A DNA stretch of 64,000 nt from Pycnopodia helianthoides. Taxonomy: Eukaryota; Echinodermata; Asteroidea; Forcipulatida; Asteriidae. The position numbers and the translations under genes are program-made. Positions 37,001 to 46,675 of the stretch are shown piece by piece. The notes below the pieces were generated by a model. It saw nothing but the letters and a program-made list of their open reading frames with translations, did no database searches and was not told the DNA's origin. Position 1 is the first letter of the stretch. The number at the start of each line of letters is the position of its first letter. The DNA lies in assembly GCA_032158295.1 (NCBI GenBank), contig CM063252.1:21224036-21288035 (forward strand), written 5' to 3'.

Positions 37001-40000
37001 TGACACTGGACCTCAGGCCCGAGGCCAGTGATTTTAGTATTGGGCCAGTAAACTCATGACCGGACATTTTACAATGTACCCAAATGACTGATAACATTCA
37101 GTTCTGCTGATTTCTTGGAAAGTTTTAAAGACAAGTAACGGTGACTTTGATTTGTAAAATTTTAAAATTTTAACAACTCATTTTAAAAACTTACATTGGA
37201 TGTGATTTGGGGTTTTTAATAAAAAATTATACATCACCACAGTGTATAATGGCCTAAATTGCATCTACACAGCAAAAACCTAAATCTGGGCATCATTTAA
37301 TATTTATTTATTTTTTTACATGAAGGAGTAAAGAAACCAACTTTTGTAAGTAGACTGTAAGTAGACTGGATATTGAATCGACCGTTGTTGGTTTATGGTC
37401 CTTCCCCATTAGCATGCTTGTCATTTTTTCTTTGGAAGCAGGGCTCGAATTTGACACTGGACCGCAGGCCCGAGGCCAGTGATTTTAGTACTGGGCCAGT
37501 AAACTCATGACCGGACAAGTCCGGAGGTCTTGTGTTTTCAATTCAATAACAATTTATGTAACTCACTCTATAATATCTTGGGAACAGAAACAAATTATGT
37601 TCAAATGTTGACTTTGAGTAATGATTAGAAATATAGTAAGGCCTAATACCCTAAAAGACAAATAGGTAAATCTTCTCTTATATGTCTTAGTGCTTGTTCA
37701 ATTAAATGCAAGTTAAACTGTGCAAGGAAGTCTTTTCTCAGTTTGAATCTGGTCTTGTAAAATTATTTCTAGTCCAGTAAACATTTTGAGATACAAGTCC
37801 TGTGGTCTTGTGGATTTCCCCCCAAATTCGAGCCCTGGGAAGCCCTCATTTTAAACGCACTTTTTCCCAACAGCTTCATCAGTTATGCCTGTATGGCCCC
37901 CATGTTTGATTTTAATGAACTAGTGACTGTTACAATGTTTTCCTCGGCAACCGTTGTCAGAATACCAACATGTTTAGTTAGAACAGCAAGGCTGTGATCT
38001 AGCTTATCTTTGCCTCCCTGCCTGCTGTGAAACCAATGTCAAGGGTGACACTGGGTTCTCTGTGTGGTCACACTACACTGTGTTATCTATGGTCACACTA
38101 GTGTTACACTGTGTTCTCTACAGTCACATTAATGGTCACTCTATGGTACTTTTGGTGATTACTCAAGACCACAAAAACTTACTTGGTAATTCAGGAGCAC
38201 CATAGTTTAAAATATTGTGAGAAACGACTCCCTCTGAAGTAATGTATTTTTTTTGAAAAAGAGATAAATTCTTACCAAAATATTTGGTGAGAACCTTACT
38301 GTGACTACTACCGCAGAATTTGCCTCCGTGAATTCTTCCTCAACTCACCACACCACATATGGATCCTGAGCCATTTTACTGCAAGAGTAAATGGTACCAC
38401 CTAAGAACCGTGTGCTATTACTTGAAACTTACATACAGGCTGTTAGTTCACAAATTAATCCCAGTGATCATTCCACCCACAGGACTCATGACAACCTCCC
38501 TAGAGAAGAACATGAGGCCCTTAAGACTCTTAAAGCACAGAAGGATGTCATCACCAAGCCAGCTGACAAAGGCTGCTGTTGTTGTCATGGGCCATCGATG
38601 AGGCCATGAGACAACTCAACAACCAAACTAACTACAAACCCCTTGACACTGATCCAACAGGCACCTTTTCAAAGGAGATTCAACAATCATTGGACGTAAT
38701 GCATGACCACCTCTCCAAGAAAGCACACAAGTTTCTCTCCCTGGTCGACTGTAGAACAGCAAGATTTTACCTCCTTCCCAATTAGGTACATAAACCAGAT
38801 AACCCAGGGAGACCCATCATATCTGGCAATGGTTCTCCCACTGAGAACATCTCTTTTTGTTGAGAGTTTTCTCAAGCCATTATTGCCACAGATTCCATCA
38901 TGTATTCATGACACTCAAGATTTCCTCCGTAACACAGCAGGTCCCCAACACAGCTATCAGTATCATCGGTACTTTTGATGTATCCTCTTTGTACACCAAC
39001 ATTCCCCAAGATGAAGGGATTGCTGCCTGCTCTTCAGCTCTGGCTTAGAGTGGTCATCACACGCCACCCCCCATTTCTGACATTGTAACCCTCATGCCAC
39101 ATGTTCTAACTTAAAAAAAAACCTGCAATGAGTACATGCATGGCACCTTCAATGGCCTGCCTGTTCATGAGCCAACTTCAACAGCGCATACTGGCGTCAG
39201 CCCCGTGTCGTCACTGGGTCTGGTGGCGCTATATTGACGACATATTTTTCATCTGGACTAGTGATGAAGCAAGCCTCACAGCGTTCATTAACCACATTAA
39301 TTCCTTCCACAGGACCATCAAATTCACAAGCGAATACTCAACCAAAGATACCTACTTTCTGGATGTCCAAAGGTTCTAAAGACTGATGATGGCTTTTAAA
39401 TCACAGATCTCTTTGTCAAACCCACAGATAAACATCAATACCTCCACTCAACCAGTTGTCACCCCAACACTGCAAAACCAGCATAGCCTACAAGGTCCTC
39501 AGACTCGGTCGAATCTGTTCTAATGATTCTGATTTTTTCGACCACTCACAGGAACTTCAGAAACACCTTGTTTCTAGGGGTCATACATGTAGCTTACTAG
39601 CAGTCCATCCAGCGATCCAGAAAGTCAAGGCTCGTTCTAGGGAGTCGGATACTTTCCAAAGGACCCAAGCAACAACAGTGTTCAAAGGGGAAAGTTTTTT
39701 TTTTTTACAATTACTTTTCATCCTCCAATTCGTAAAATATCCAGTTCTAACCATCATATTCTTGACACATCAGATTGACTTCAACATGCTGTACAGGAAG
39801 AACCCATGTTGCCAACAGACGCCCACCTAGTCTCAGAGATCTCATCATCCAGGCAGAAATCCCCCCCCCCCCCATTATTGATAATGTTAATCTCCTTTTA
39901 TGTGTTCCTACAAAGTACAATGACTTCCAAATGCATTGTTCACAGACAACTCATCAGGGAATGGGACTCCTTCACCAGCCAGTGTTAAATTTATATTAGT

Positions 40001-43000
40001 ATATAGATGTAGACAACAAAGACAGGATTTGGAAAAGGTTTGCAGTGACAACCATGTAATACTTGTCTCTTATTGAGTTGGGGTGGTTCTGAAAAGAACC
40101 GTTGGTTATAACTCGACGTTTCGATCAGTATGCTCTGATCATCTTTAAACTCCAGAAGCGATCAGAGCATACTGATCGAAACGTCGAGTTATAACCAACG
40201 GTTCTTTTCAGAACCACCCCAACTCAATAAGAGACAAGTATTACATGGTTGTCACCGCAAACCTTTTCCATATCGTATTTCCACCATGCAAAGTTTCAAA
40301 TCCTACTTAAAGACAGGATTGATTTCGAACTACTGAAGCCTTGAGTTGATTTATTATTTTAAAAAAGCAAACTGAAAATTGATGTACCCTCTCATCTCAG
40401 CAGCAATAATGTGTAACGTAAACTGCCAATAGAATTAGCTGTTGCAAACTGCTTACCAACCAAAAGGACCTTGAACTGTATGTATAAATGCAAAAGAAAT
40501 TTTTTAATTGGCCTATCTTTTTGACCCTAGCAAAGTCTTACATAAACAGGTTAAACCCTTGCTCTATGGTTAAACAAATGAAACAGAAGCAGTCAAGTGG
40601 AAATACATGAATAGTCTCAAGGCGTTTCGTGGCCGAGTGGTCTAGTTCATCGGACCCAAGCTCCGGTGTTGTCAGCAGCATAGTGTGGGTTTGAATCCCG
40701 GTCATGACACTAATTGTGCCCTTGAGGCACTTAACCATAATTGCTTCATAAAAAGTTGGGAAGGTAATTAGTACATTCTGCTCTACCAGCCAGGCTCCCA
40801 CCCAGCAAACAAAATAACGTCCCTTCGACGTCGCTAGGACGTTATTTGAATGTTGGGAGAACGTTTTTATTAACGTCATACGGACGGATAAGTGTGGAGT
40901 TTTGTCAACGTCTAGATGACGTTGCGTTATGACGTTTTATAATAACGTTGTGACAACGTAAAAACTGCACTGAAAAGGTAATTTCTTGACGCAATTATAT
41001 GATTTTTTTCTGAAGTTTTTCGATCAAGTATAAATTGTTTATATTATATAGTTTCATGAATATTAGTAATTGATACAACAATATAATCAATTAATATTTC
41101 AACAATGTAAACTTACCAGTAGGCCATTCGTTCGTTGCCTGACTTCACTGTACCTGTATACTATCTATTGTACAGCATGTACTATATAAGTGCATACCAA
41201 CTTCTTGCTTTGGCAATCATGGGTGTGTATTTTAGTACAGTTTTTCCACTTTAATAATATTTTTTGAAAGTAAAATTACATGTTTAGTTACTACATTAAG
41301 TTTGCTACTAAGTCCTCTGATAGTTAAGACAAATACATGAAGAAATGAGTACACCTAATTTTAAAAATTTGGCAAATTTCTCGAAATTTGTTGTAAATAT
41401 GTTACAACTTCTTAGCCCAATCTACTAATTTGCATATGTGATATTACGTTGTCATAAAGTTCTCAAGTAACCTGACAAAACTACAACATTCAAGCAACGT
41501 TGCAAAAAAACGTTAACGCGACTTTATTTAGAGGTTTTTAAGAAACATTGCCATAACGTTGTATTTATGTTTTCAAATAACGTGACAAAACCACAACCTT
41601 CAGGTAACGTTATGAAAGAACATTCACCTAACGTTTGTATATGACGTCAAAAACCAACGTTGGAAAACGTCGTATCTGCGTTACTAAGTAACGTGACAGA
41701 ACAATAACATTCAGAAAACGTTGCAAAATAATATTCACAAGACGTTTTTATACGACGGTTAAAATAAACCTTGTTATAACGTTTTATTTAGGTTATTAAG
41801 TAACAAGACCAAACCGCAACCTTTTTGCAACGTTGCAGAATAGTTGTGTTTTAGTTGGGAATTAACATTACCTAAACACAACTTCACAGTCACGTTATGA
41901 TGACGTTACGTGTTTGCTGGGCAGTGGATGATACCCATGCCTACATCCTTACAGACTGTGAAGGGGGTAACACTGTTCCAGCCCCAGGAGTAGGTGGCAA
42001 CGTGCCTCTGGTGTCAGTTGATTTGGGTCAACAGCCCAAATCAGTTAAGTGCAGCCCTCACCTTCGACCTTTAAAAAAAATTTAAAAATTTAAAAAAGGA
42101 TCTCATGATCTTGGCAGAAGTCCCCCCACCCTCCCCCCATTACTGACAATGTTAATCCCCCTTTGTCAAAGGGAGCTTTTAGGTGTTCCAACACTTTCAA
42201 ATAAATCATCTGTAAACAACACATCAGGGAATCGGACTCCTTCACCCGCCATACTGGTGGTACCACCTGTTTTATCATGGAGCTATAGGGAGAAACTGTG
42301 GATAAGGCGCCTCCAGACTATATATTCAACACCATGGTTTGAAAATCAAAGAAAGAAATGACTTATAAGTTATGTCATTTCATTTTGCCATTGTCTTGTC
42401 TTTGTCCCAACAGATATCCTTTTTTTTTTAGTCTGCCTTATTCACTAACTAATTTTTTTTTCTCCCTTCGATTTCGTTCTATGTGTTACCAATTTCTTGT
42501 GGTCAAACCAGCCTCTAAACCCCTTCCCTCCTACCCTCCCCTGTCTCCTTATTCATTGTTCACACCTTGTTTTTTTTACCAAATGAGCCCAAATGTCCAC
42601 AGATGTGTAATTTTATGCATTATGATGGGATACATCAAGTGAGGATACTAGTCTTTGACAATAGACCCTTCCCATGAAATATGTAAATTACATTCACGCA
42701 TGCGTACAGACGCTGCTGGTTGGCAAACGCCATAGAGTTGTGCACAAGGCAGACGCACAAACGCGTGTGCGTCACGCCACCATCAGTCCCATGCAAAAAG
42801 GCGCGATGTTCACTCATTTTGCCAACCAGTAGGGAGAGTGCGCACGCGCGATGTTCAATTTGCATATTTCATGGGAAGGGTCTATTACGTAAGGGATAAT
42901 GCCTGAGGTGTGCACCACCTGTATGATCACTATTGCAGACAAACTTGAGAAAAATTGCCATCATATATTTGTCGGTGATGTTTGGTCAAATACCAGTAAC

Positions 43001-43950
43001 AAGCAATATCAACTGGTCAAATGACTGTACTACTTCTACACGTATTTTGTGTTCTTGATTAAATTTGATATGATTTTTAAAGTTTTGTTTGGATGAAACC
43101 CAGACAGTAAGCAAATTGTAAGAAACTCTATCGCATCACCAAACAGGCTAGCAGGATTATTGGAAGGTACTAAGCGCATGCAAGAAATCGTGGAAGATTA
43201 CATAACGACTCAGTTCAATAAGATTCTTTGGGATTCAACCCACCCTCTTAACCCTAAAATTGTTCAGAATCACTCAGGCAGGGTCTGACAACTACATACA
43301 TGTATGTCTCAAGACCAACAGATTGAAGAATTCCTTTCTACCTAGTACAATTAACCTTTTTAATAGTAGTTGGTCGAGATATAGTGGTGAATTAAAAAAA
43401 AATATTTTGTACATTCTTGTGTATTTTATGTTCTGTATTTGTATGACGTCACCCTTTGTATTACTGTAATTTTGTACCTTTTAATTTGTGTTGTCTTGTT
43501 TTTTATGCCTTTACTTGTAATTGATTCTCCTTATTCACAGGGAAGACAAATTTCATGCTTTTTCTCATGACAGTAAATGTTTTGAATCTTTGAATCTTTG
43601 AGGATATTACTAAAACGACAGTAGAAAACAAGAAAGAAAAACTTCACAAAATCATGGTAGCACCCAAAAGCCCAAAGCTTTCCCCAGCCTTAAAATAAGA
43701 TTTATTTATGGTACTTACTCAATGGGCAAGCAACCAACATTGGCACGCTAACTAACCAGCTGGAGGATGTTGCAGACAAGTCGAAGTATTCTTTCCACTC
43801 TATGTAGAATATTCCAAGGGTTGTAAAGTATCCCATCGAGACAACAACACACACATGTGCAGCAAAGCAAATGACCCAAGCATGGCGCTGGCCAGTACCG
43901 TCTTGACCGTCCACTGCAGTCCTTGGTTTTCTCGCTGTTTTCATCCTCAT
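25029..43950 (-). CDS. SLC16-like transporter gene C (4 exons)
   Basis: Exons on the minus strand: 43950-43719, 27649-27509, 26878-25964 and 25219-25029. All junctions are GT/AG in phase 1, giving 492 aa. Exon 1 is assigned here because three first exons and three exon 2-4 sets alternate in order along the strand. It pairs best with exon 1 of gene B. The TM1 signature is degenerate (GQRHAW). Exon 3 has QYFKTRFALANG, a loop carrying a 25-residue tandem duplication (DLDFEVIQNGAVTPP twice), and ITRATHGWF. Exon 4 ends SNIPCEELEPMSAVAV and TGA, inside the first satellite unit. As in A and B, the TM8 Arg is kept but the Asp and the TM1 Lys of MCT1-type carriers are absent. Intron 1 (16 kb) contains the lectin gene on the other strand. 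Confidence 0.85.
25222..25963 (-). other. Intron 3 of transporter C with internal duplication
   Basis: AT-rich intron. Two related blocks of about 220 bp (25430-25650 and 25660-25915) share AGGTCTGATATATCAATT and ACAACCTTAAACCATTGTGAG, an old tandem duplication. Confidence 0.6.
26501..26650 (-). repeat. 75-bp in-frame tandem duplication in transporter C
   Basis: GTGTTACCGC at 26501 recurs as GTGTTACTGC at 26576, an exact 75-bp period. It encodes 25 residues twice in the loop between TM6 and TM7, so the frame is kept. Confidence 0.85.
27274..27427. mobile_element. GGGCCC hairpin element, diverged copy
   Basis: ACTTCATAGAGCTGCTAAAG at the left and GCTTAAGCAGCTCTATGAAA at the right are inverted. 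The outermost bases are eroded. Confidence 0.7.
27773..28170. repeat. Tandem duplication, about 234 bp period
   Basis: AACAGCAAACCAGATACAGC recurs 234 bp later as AACAGCAAACCTGATACAGC. The following AAAGGGCACCTTTATGAG block and the GAAGCAATTGCCT end also recur. Confidence 0.7.
28175..28514. mobile_element. TTAA MITE, subfamily A relative
   Basis: AAAGGCAAGGTATACTTTTG and AAAAGTACACCCTGCCTTTAA are inverted ends. The interior matches the 7669 and 59764 copies (AACATATGCATAAAATAACA). The left TTAA has mutated to CTAA. Confidence 0.7.
28515..29095. other. Intronic stretch, nothing recognised
   Basis: AT-rich sequence within intron 1 of transporter C, with no ORF or repeat that I recognise. Confidence 0.4.
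29096..29460 (-). mobile_element. tRNA-Leu-derived SINE, type 1
   Basis: The minus strand begins GCGTGTCGTGGCCGAGCGGT. It contains an A box, a GACTCAAGTTC anticodon loop (CAA, Leu) and the B box GGTTCGAATCC. An unrelated body follows and ends GAGCGCTATATAAGAAGCC plus an ATT repeat. The acceptor arms still pair, but the sequence runs on into a SINE body, so this is not a functional tRNA gene. Confidence 0.8.
30165..30977 (+). CDS. Secreted C-type lectin with PAN/apple domain (single exon)
   Basis: An uninterrupted 270-codon ORF. Residues 8-29 form a hydrophobic signal peptide or signal anchor. A C-type lectin domain spans about residues 32-173, from GCPDGW through SCY and W-x-PNQPD to WGDAWD and YVCEL. 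The W-x-P-x-QPD loop is of the QPD type, which in family members goes with galactose-type binding. An extra Cys pair (WINC, WNCY) is present. Residues about 178-265 form a PAN/apple-like module (CGRRCMERQDCLSFN, CELNN). A polyadenylation signal AATAAA lies at 31059-31064. The expected role is extracellular carbohydrate or pathogen recognition, which is inference. It lies antisense within intron 1 of transporter C. Lack of introns might reflect retroposition, but no poly(A) tail is visible. Confidence 0.85.
   Translation: MKVFADDIVTLITVVTFSVIIMVTEDVFALRGCPDGWVAFADSCYLGLDGSMLGNWFTAVMQCDRYNASIMVPSSDGENEFILTSIQHDGRSVGLWINCNDAEVEGEWNCYEDGQHQTEYRKWEPNQPDDYKKSGNQDYGFMITRDYKNDPDILGYWGDAWDSYDLFYVCELPNKARCSQSATSVYCLTSDESTGRFVSRCLYGHTLDSYQTDTVAACGRRCMERQDCLSFNIKQRSGVCELNNATHYQVLEEYFQESEGCYYFDFACVE
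31298..31501. mobile_element. GGGCCC hairpin element
   Basis: GGGCCCATTTTTATAGAGCT and GGGCTTCATGAAATTGGGCCC are inverted ends. It abuts the next copy with a single base between. Confidence 0.75.
31503..31682. mobile_element. GGGCCC hairpin element
   Basis: GGGCCCAATTTCAAAGAGCC and ATCTTTATGAAATTGGGCCC are inverted ends. It is the second of two back-to-back copies. Confidence 0.8.
32524..32943 (+). mobile_element. tRNA-Leu-derived SINE, type 2
   Basis: The head GTGTCGTGGCCGAGCAGATA carries a long variable arm and the B box GGTTCGAGTCC. The body includes AGAAGGGGTTCGCCCC and GTAAACCATGGTGCTATG, and the tail is TTTTTATTATTA. The homologous site at 29785 in copy 1 lacks it, so this is a filled/empty pair. 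Confidence 0.85.
33332..33526 (+). pseudogene. Truncated lectin paralogue
   Basis: The first 47 codons are almost identical to the lectin at 30165 (signal region, GCPDGWVAFADSCYLG). The sequence then deletes to TCACTGCTGTGA and runs into non-coding DNA, ending after 64 codons. No lectin domain remains beyond its first strand. The 5' flank is conserved for about 200 bp, so the promoter may survive. Confidence 0.85.
34025..34868. repeat. 76-bp minisatellite, 11 copies
   Basis: Monomer starts GATCTCCCATTGTAACCCAC and has a period of 76 bp. Some units gain a 6-bp CATGTA insertion and one is shortened (near 34555). Several adjacent units are identical, so homogenisation is recent. The minus-strand ORFs with a 76-bp offset are by-products. 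Confidence 0.92.
34870..36129. other. Intronic stretch, no gene seen
   Basis: AT-rich 5' half, and a more GC-balanced 3' half from 35600 to 35900. No convincing coding region. Confidence 0.4.
36130..36294. mobile_element. Near-perfect palindrome, GGAATAA...TTATTCC family
   Basis: Arms of about 75 bp (from GGAATAACAGTGCGTTGAG) pair with their complement ending CTCAACGCACTGTTATTCC. The loop is around CGCCTTCGGCTCG. The same end motif and loop occur at 58761-58926. Confidence 0.85.
36443..36574. repeat. Foldback repeat
   Basis: GCCGCCATCTTTGATGAAA pairs with TTTCATCAAAGATGGTGGG. The interior holds a second, weaker inverted pair (GTGCACACGTG, AGGTGTGCACA). Confidence 0.65.
36988..37080. mobile_element. 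Partial GGGCTCGAATTTG element
   Basis: Left end and first 90 bp (GACACTGGACCTCAGGCCCG) match 37439-37837. No right end follows. Confidence 0.6.
37439..37837. mobile_element. GGGCTCGAATTTG terminal-inverted-repeat element
   Basis: CAGGGCTCGAATTTG at the left and CAAATTCGAGCCCTG at the right. It is flanked by GGAAG on both sides, a possible 5-bp target duplication. It is the uninterrupted reference copy for 53849-54789. Confidence 0.75.
38359..39990 (+). pseudogene. Decayed Penelope-like reverse transcriptase
   Basis: Recognisable RT pieces lie in order but in shifting frames: an NPGRP-type fingers block near 38800, the SLYTNIPQDEG block near 38990, and the catalytic RYIDDIFFIW (YxDD-type box) near 39227. 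A thumb-like SCHPQHCKTSI block lies near 39450. At least three frameshifts and several stops separate them, so it is dead. The set of motifs fits Penelope-like elements better than LTR or jockey-type elements. I could not recognise the C-terminal GIY-YIG nuclease expected for that family. It lies within intron 1 of transporter C, on the opposite strand. Confidence 0.75.
40031..40270. mobile_element. 240-bp near-perfect palindrome
   Basis: Arms of about 105 bp from GGAAAAGGTTTGC, through AACTCGACGTTTCGATCAGT, to a loop near 40140-40155, then the complement. Only a few mismatches are visible. Single-arm relatives lie at 4920, 11934 and 17840. Confidence 0.88.
40622..40800 (+). mobile_element. 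Truncated tRNA-Leu-derived SINE
   Basis: The head CGTGGCCGAGTGGTCTAG has a CAA anticodon loop (CCCAAGC) and the B box GGTTTGAATCC. The body is cut by the CCCAGCAAAC element that starts at 40801. Confidence 0.7.
40801..41921. mobile_element. 1.1-kb element with CCCAGCAAAC inverted ends
   Basis: Ends CCCAGCAAACAAAATAACG and CGTTACGTGTTTGCTGGG. The interior is unusually rich in AACGTT and ACGTC motifs. It contains about 3.5 degenerate tandem units of about 112 bp (41450-41850) anchored on AAGTAACGTGACA. No ORF. I do not assign a superfamily. Confidence 0.65.
42095..42265 (+). repeat. Second copy of the Penelope-like element's 3' region
   Basis: TCTCATGATCTTGGCAGAAG, a C-rich run, GACAATGTTAATC and ACACATCAGGGAATCGGACTCC parallel 39840-39965, with an added block in the middle. 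Confidence 0.6.
42660..42886. mobile_element. Foldback element, AATAGACCCTTCCCATGAAA ends
   Basis: AATAGACCCTTCCCATGAAA at the left and TTTCATGGGAAGGGTCTATT at the right. The interior pair CTGGTTGGCAAA/TTTGCCAACCAG extends the stem. Confidence 0.8.
43060..43600 (+). pseudogene. LINE (non-LTR) 3' remnant
   Basis: Broken frames show the C-terminal region typical of CR1/L2-like LINE proteins: LYRITKQASRIIG, a short gap, then KTNRLKNSFLPSTINLFN. A T-rich 3' tail ends in a short TTGAATC repeat (43579-43600). It ends about 120 bp before exon 1 of transporter C. Confidence 0.6.
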
Positions 43951-44737
43951 TGTTTCAAGTTTTCTAGAAAATATTTGTACGATAATTCTCTCACATAACC
44001 ATATAATCCCTTGGCAAGTCTTTAAATGTCGGATATTGTTGACGAAATCATTAATGCTGAACTTTTGTTGAGGTTGGCCACGGGGGTGGTACGGTCAGCT
44101 GTCAGTTTTGACTCTACACGTTCACACGTTACACAATGCATTAAAATTACACAAAACCGGCCACAATGAATTAGCGGTTTTTTTGTGTGCGCGTGTGTCG
44201 TCTGGTCAATGGCCGCACGAGCATATCAGCTGGTACTATAGACCTTTCTATTGCAACGTCACAGCCCGAGTTTTTGCCAACCGAGGTTCGAAAAATATAG
44301 AAAGCCATAAATGCAAATAAAAAACAGATAGCCATAGTTTTCAGCAATGTTACACAAATATTTTAAATTATGTTGAATTTGTTGGAAACAAATCAAACAA
44401 TCATAAGAGCTATTTCAGCTCATGAATCTTTACAGAAAATGTCGAATTTGGTCACATTTTCTTTTAACACGATTGATTGTTTTGCTAACATTCGGCCGGC
44501 CATGCCAACCAGCGCGGTTTGTTTATCAACAATGGAAAGGTCTATATTCTATAGATAGGTTGCAGTATGACGTAAATCGGCCATCGTTACGGGCAGTTTA
44601 GAACAAACAGTCGTGCGTTTCGTGTGAGAACGGCGTGCAACACGCGCGCATTTCACGAAACTCATTGCTGATTGGTTATTGAACAACGCGGCTGCGTTAA
44701 TAAGTTGAGCGTTTGACGCACCTGCAAGCCAAAATGC

Positions 44738-45009
44738 AATAGACCGATCCATTAAGCTCCGCCCCTTACGTGTTGACCAATCACAACCTTGGCTATACGC
44801 CACCGAAAGTCCGACAAAGTCCGACACGCTAAAATCCCATTAGAAAAGTAAACATGCGTGCGCGCGTACTTAAAGTGCGCACGTTCATGTCGCGAGTGTG
44901 GCATTGGAGAGACGCACATGTGCTGCACACGTGTGCAGTGGTGAGGCAGCCAATGCTGTGATTGGTCAATATGCTAAAGGGGTGGGGCTTAATGGATCGG
45001 TCTATTTGC
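44738..45009. mobile_element. Foldback element, CAATAGACCGATCCATTAAG ends
   Basis: CAATAGACCGATCCATTAAG at the left and CTTAATGGATCGGTCTATTTG at the right. An inner pair, GACCAATCACA/TGTGATTGGTC, extends it. Confidence 0.8.
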
Positions 45010-45477
45010 CCGTAAAGATGGCGTCTACTGGGAACTATCTATATTTATAACACCCCTTACAAATATTCTGCCTTTTGATTGGTTTAGAGCGCGTCACATG
45101 ATATGTCTTAGTTTTACTAGAAACCGCGCGCGAACCGCGCGGTACTAACACACGGCCGCCGATGTACTATTCAACGATAGCCTAGCAACCGATGTACTAG
45201 TGCATGGATACCCTGGTACCCTGACTACATTGACTTCAAACATTTATTTAAACGAGCTGCTTGACAATCTCGGACCAGGTGTAATGAACAAAATATTATG
45301 TGCACTTGAAATACGGTTTAGAGAACGAACGTAACAGCAGTAGTCTGGTACACCCTCTTATTTTGTCGAAACGATTTTACAGTTCTTGTTTGACGATTAA
45401 TTGCCACGTACGTAAAGTTTGTGTGAATTCATTTTGTTAAAGTATACAGATAGAATCAAAGGAAGAGGTGTTATAAA

Positions 45478-45614
45478 ACAAATATTGACTGCTTTGTCTC
45501 GTGGCGTAGTAAAACTAGTCACTCGAGGTGATCCCTGGAGCAGTCTATCTTCCCGAGGCGAAGCCGAGGGAAGATAGGCGGCTCCGGGGATCACTCGAAG
45601 CAGTCAATATTTGT
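45478..45614. mobile_element. Palindromic repeat with CGAGGCGAAGCCGAGG loop
   Basis: ACAAATATTGACTGCTTTG pairs with AAGCAGTCAATATTTGT. The inner arms (GATCCC, CTATCTTCCC) also pair. The loop is of the same CTTCGG type as in 36130 and 58761, reversed. Confidence 0.8.
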
Positions 45615-45631
45615 ATACTATGATCTGCTGT

Positions 45632-45872
45632 GCCCAATTTCATAGGGCTGCTAAGCACAACAATTTGCTTAGCATGAAATTTCTTCCATGATAAAAAACA
45701 GGGTTACCAACCAAATTTCCATGTGTTGAATATTGCTTGTTACTGGTATTCAGCTGTTGTTTGCTTATCCTGAGAATCACGTGGAAATTTGGTTGGTAAT
45801 CCTATTTTTATCAATGAAAAAATTTCATGCTAAGCAAATTTTTGTGCTTAGCAGCTCTATGAAATTGGGCCC
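45632..45872. mobile_element. GGGCCC hairpin element
   Basis: GCCCAATTTCATAGGGCTGC and GCAGCTCTATGAAATTGGGCCC are inverted ends. The stem continues inward (AAATTTCTTCCATGATAAA/TCAATGAAAAAATTTCATG). Confidence 0.8.
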
Positions 45873-45997
45873 AGCTCTTTTCTAAGTGGAGGTCAGTTCC
45901 CCCAAACAACATCTTGTTGGTTTTCTTCCATATAATCATAGATCCATTTTGTTAACTTTAAATATTAATTGTATATATTTTCCCAGCAACAGTCCAG

Positions 45998-46557
45998 GGG
46001 CCCAATTTCAAACAGCTGGTTAAGCACAAAACTAGCTAAGCGCAACAAAATTATGCTTACCAGAAAAAGGCTACCAGCTAAAATACCATCTCAAGTGTAG
46101 CATCCGTGACTGGTATCCTGCTTATTGCTGCTAAGCAGACATTTTTAAAGCAATATTTTCTGCTTAAAGGCACAGTACACGTTTGGTAACTGGAGCATAC
46201 TGATTGTGTTAATCCTTTATAAATGTAGTATACAATAAAACCAACCTGTGTAAATTTCACTTCAAAAGGGGGTCGCGTTTTTGAGATATCACCGAAAAAC
46301 CGGAGCGAATAATTTCCACGCAGGAAGATAATTCCCCACAGTCTGAGAGGAAACGCTTCTCAGATTCAAATTTTTGGGAATTAAAAGATTTTTTGTTTCC
46401 ATAACCGTAGTACTTCGAAGTTTAAAGTTTCTCAAAATTCATTTTACTACCCAAAGCTGCTGCACTTCTTACCAAGTAAGTTTGTATTGCCATTAATTTT
46501 CAGAGTCTTATCAAACGTGTACTGTGCCCCTTTATGCAGCTTTAGGAAATTGGGCCC
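45998..46557. mobile_element. GGGCCC hairpin element split by a TTAA MITE
   Basis: The left part (45998-46166) and right part (46532-46557) join into an ordinary hairpin of this family. The interruption falls exactly at its TTCTGC-TTAA-GCAG site. Confidence 0.8.
46164..46534. mobile_element. TTAA MITE, subfamily B, nested
   Basis: TTAAAGGCACAGTACACGTT at the left and AACGTGTACTGTGCCCCTTTA at the right. It is inserted in the GGGCCC hairpin. The interior resembles 7343-7672 reversed. Confidence 0.8.
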
Positions 46558-46675
46558 GTAGCTTCAACATATCCAGTTGTATTAACCCTTCTTACCATAT
46601 TTTATTTTGTAATAAATTGGATAGTCACAGCTCCATGAATATTCATTAGTTTCTTCAGGCTCACTCTGTTTTTCA

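Noticed and set aside
44549..44827. 92-aa minus-strand ORF
   Set aside because: Its 5' part is within the inverted-repeat element at 44738-45009.
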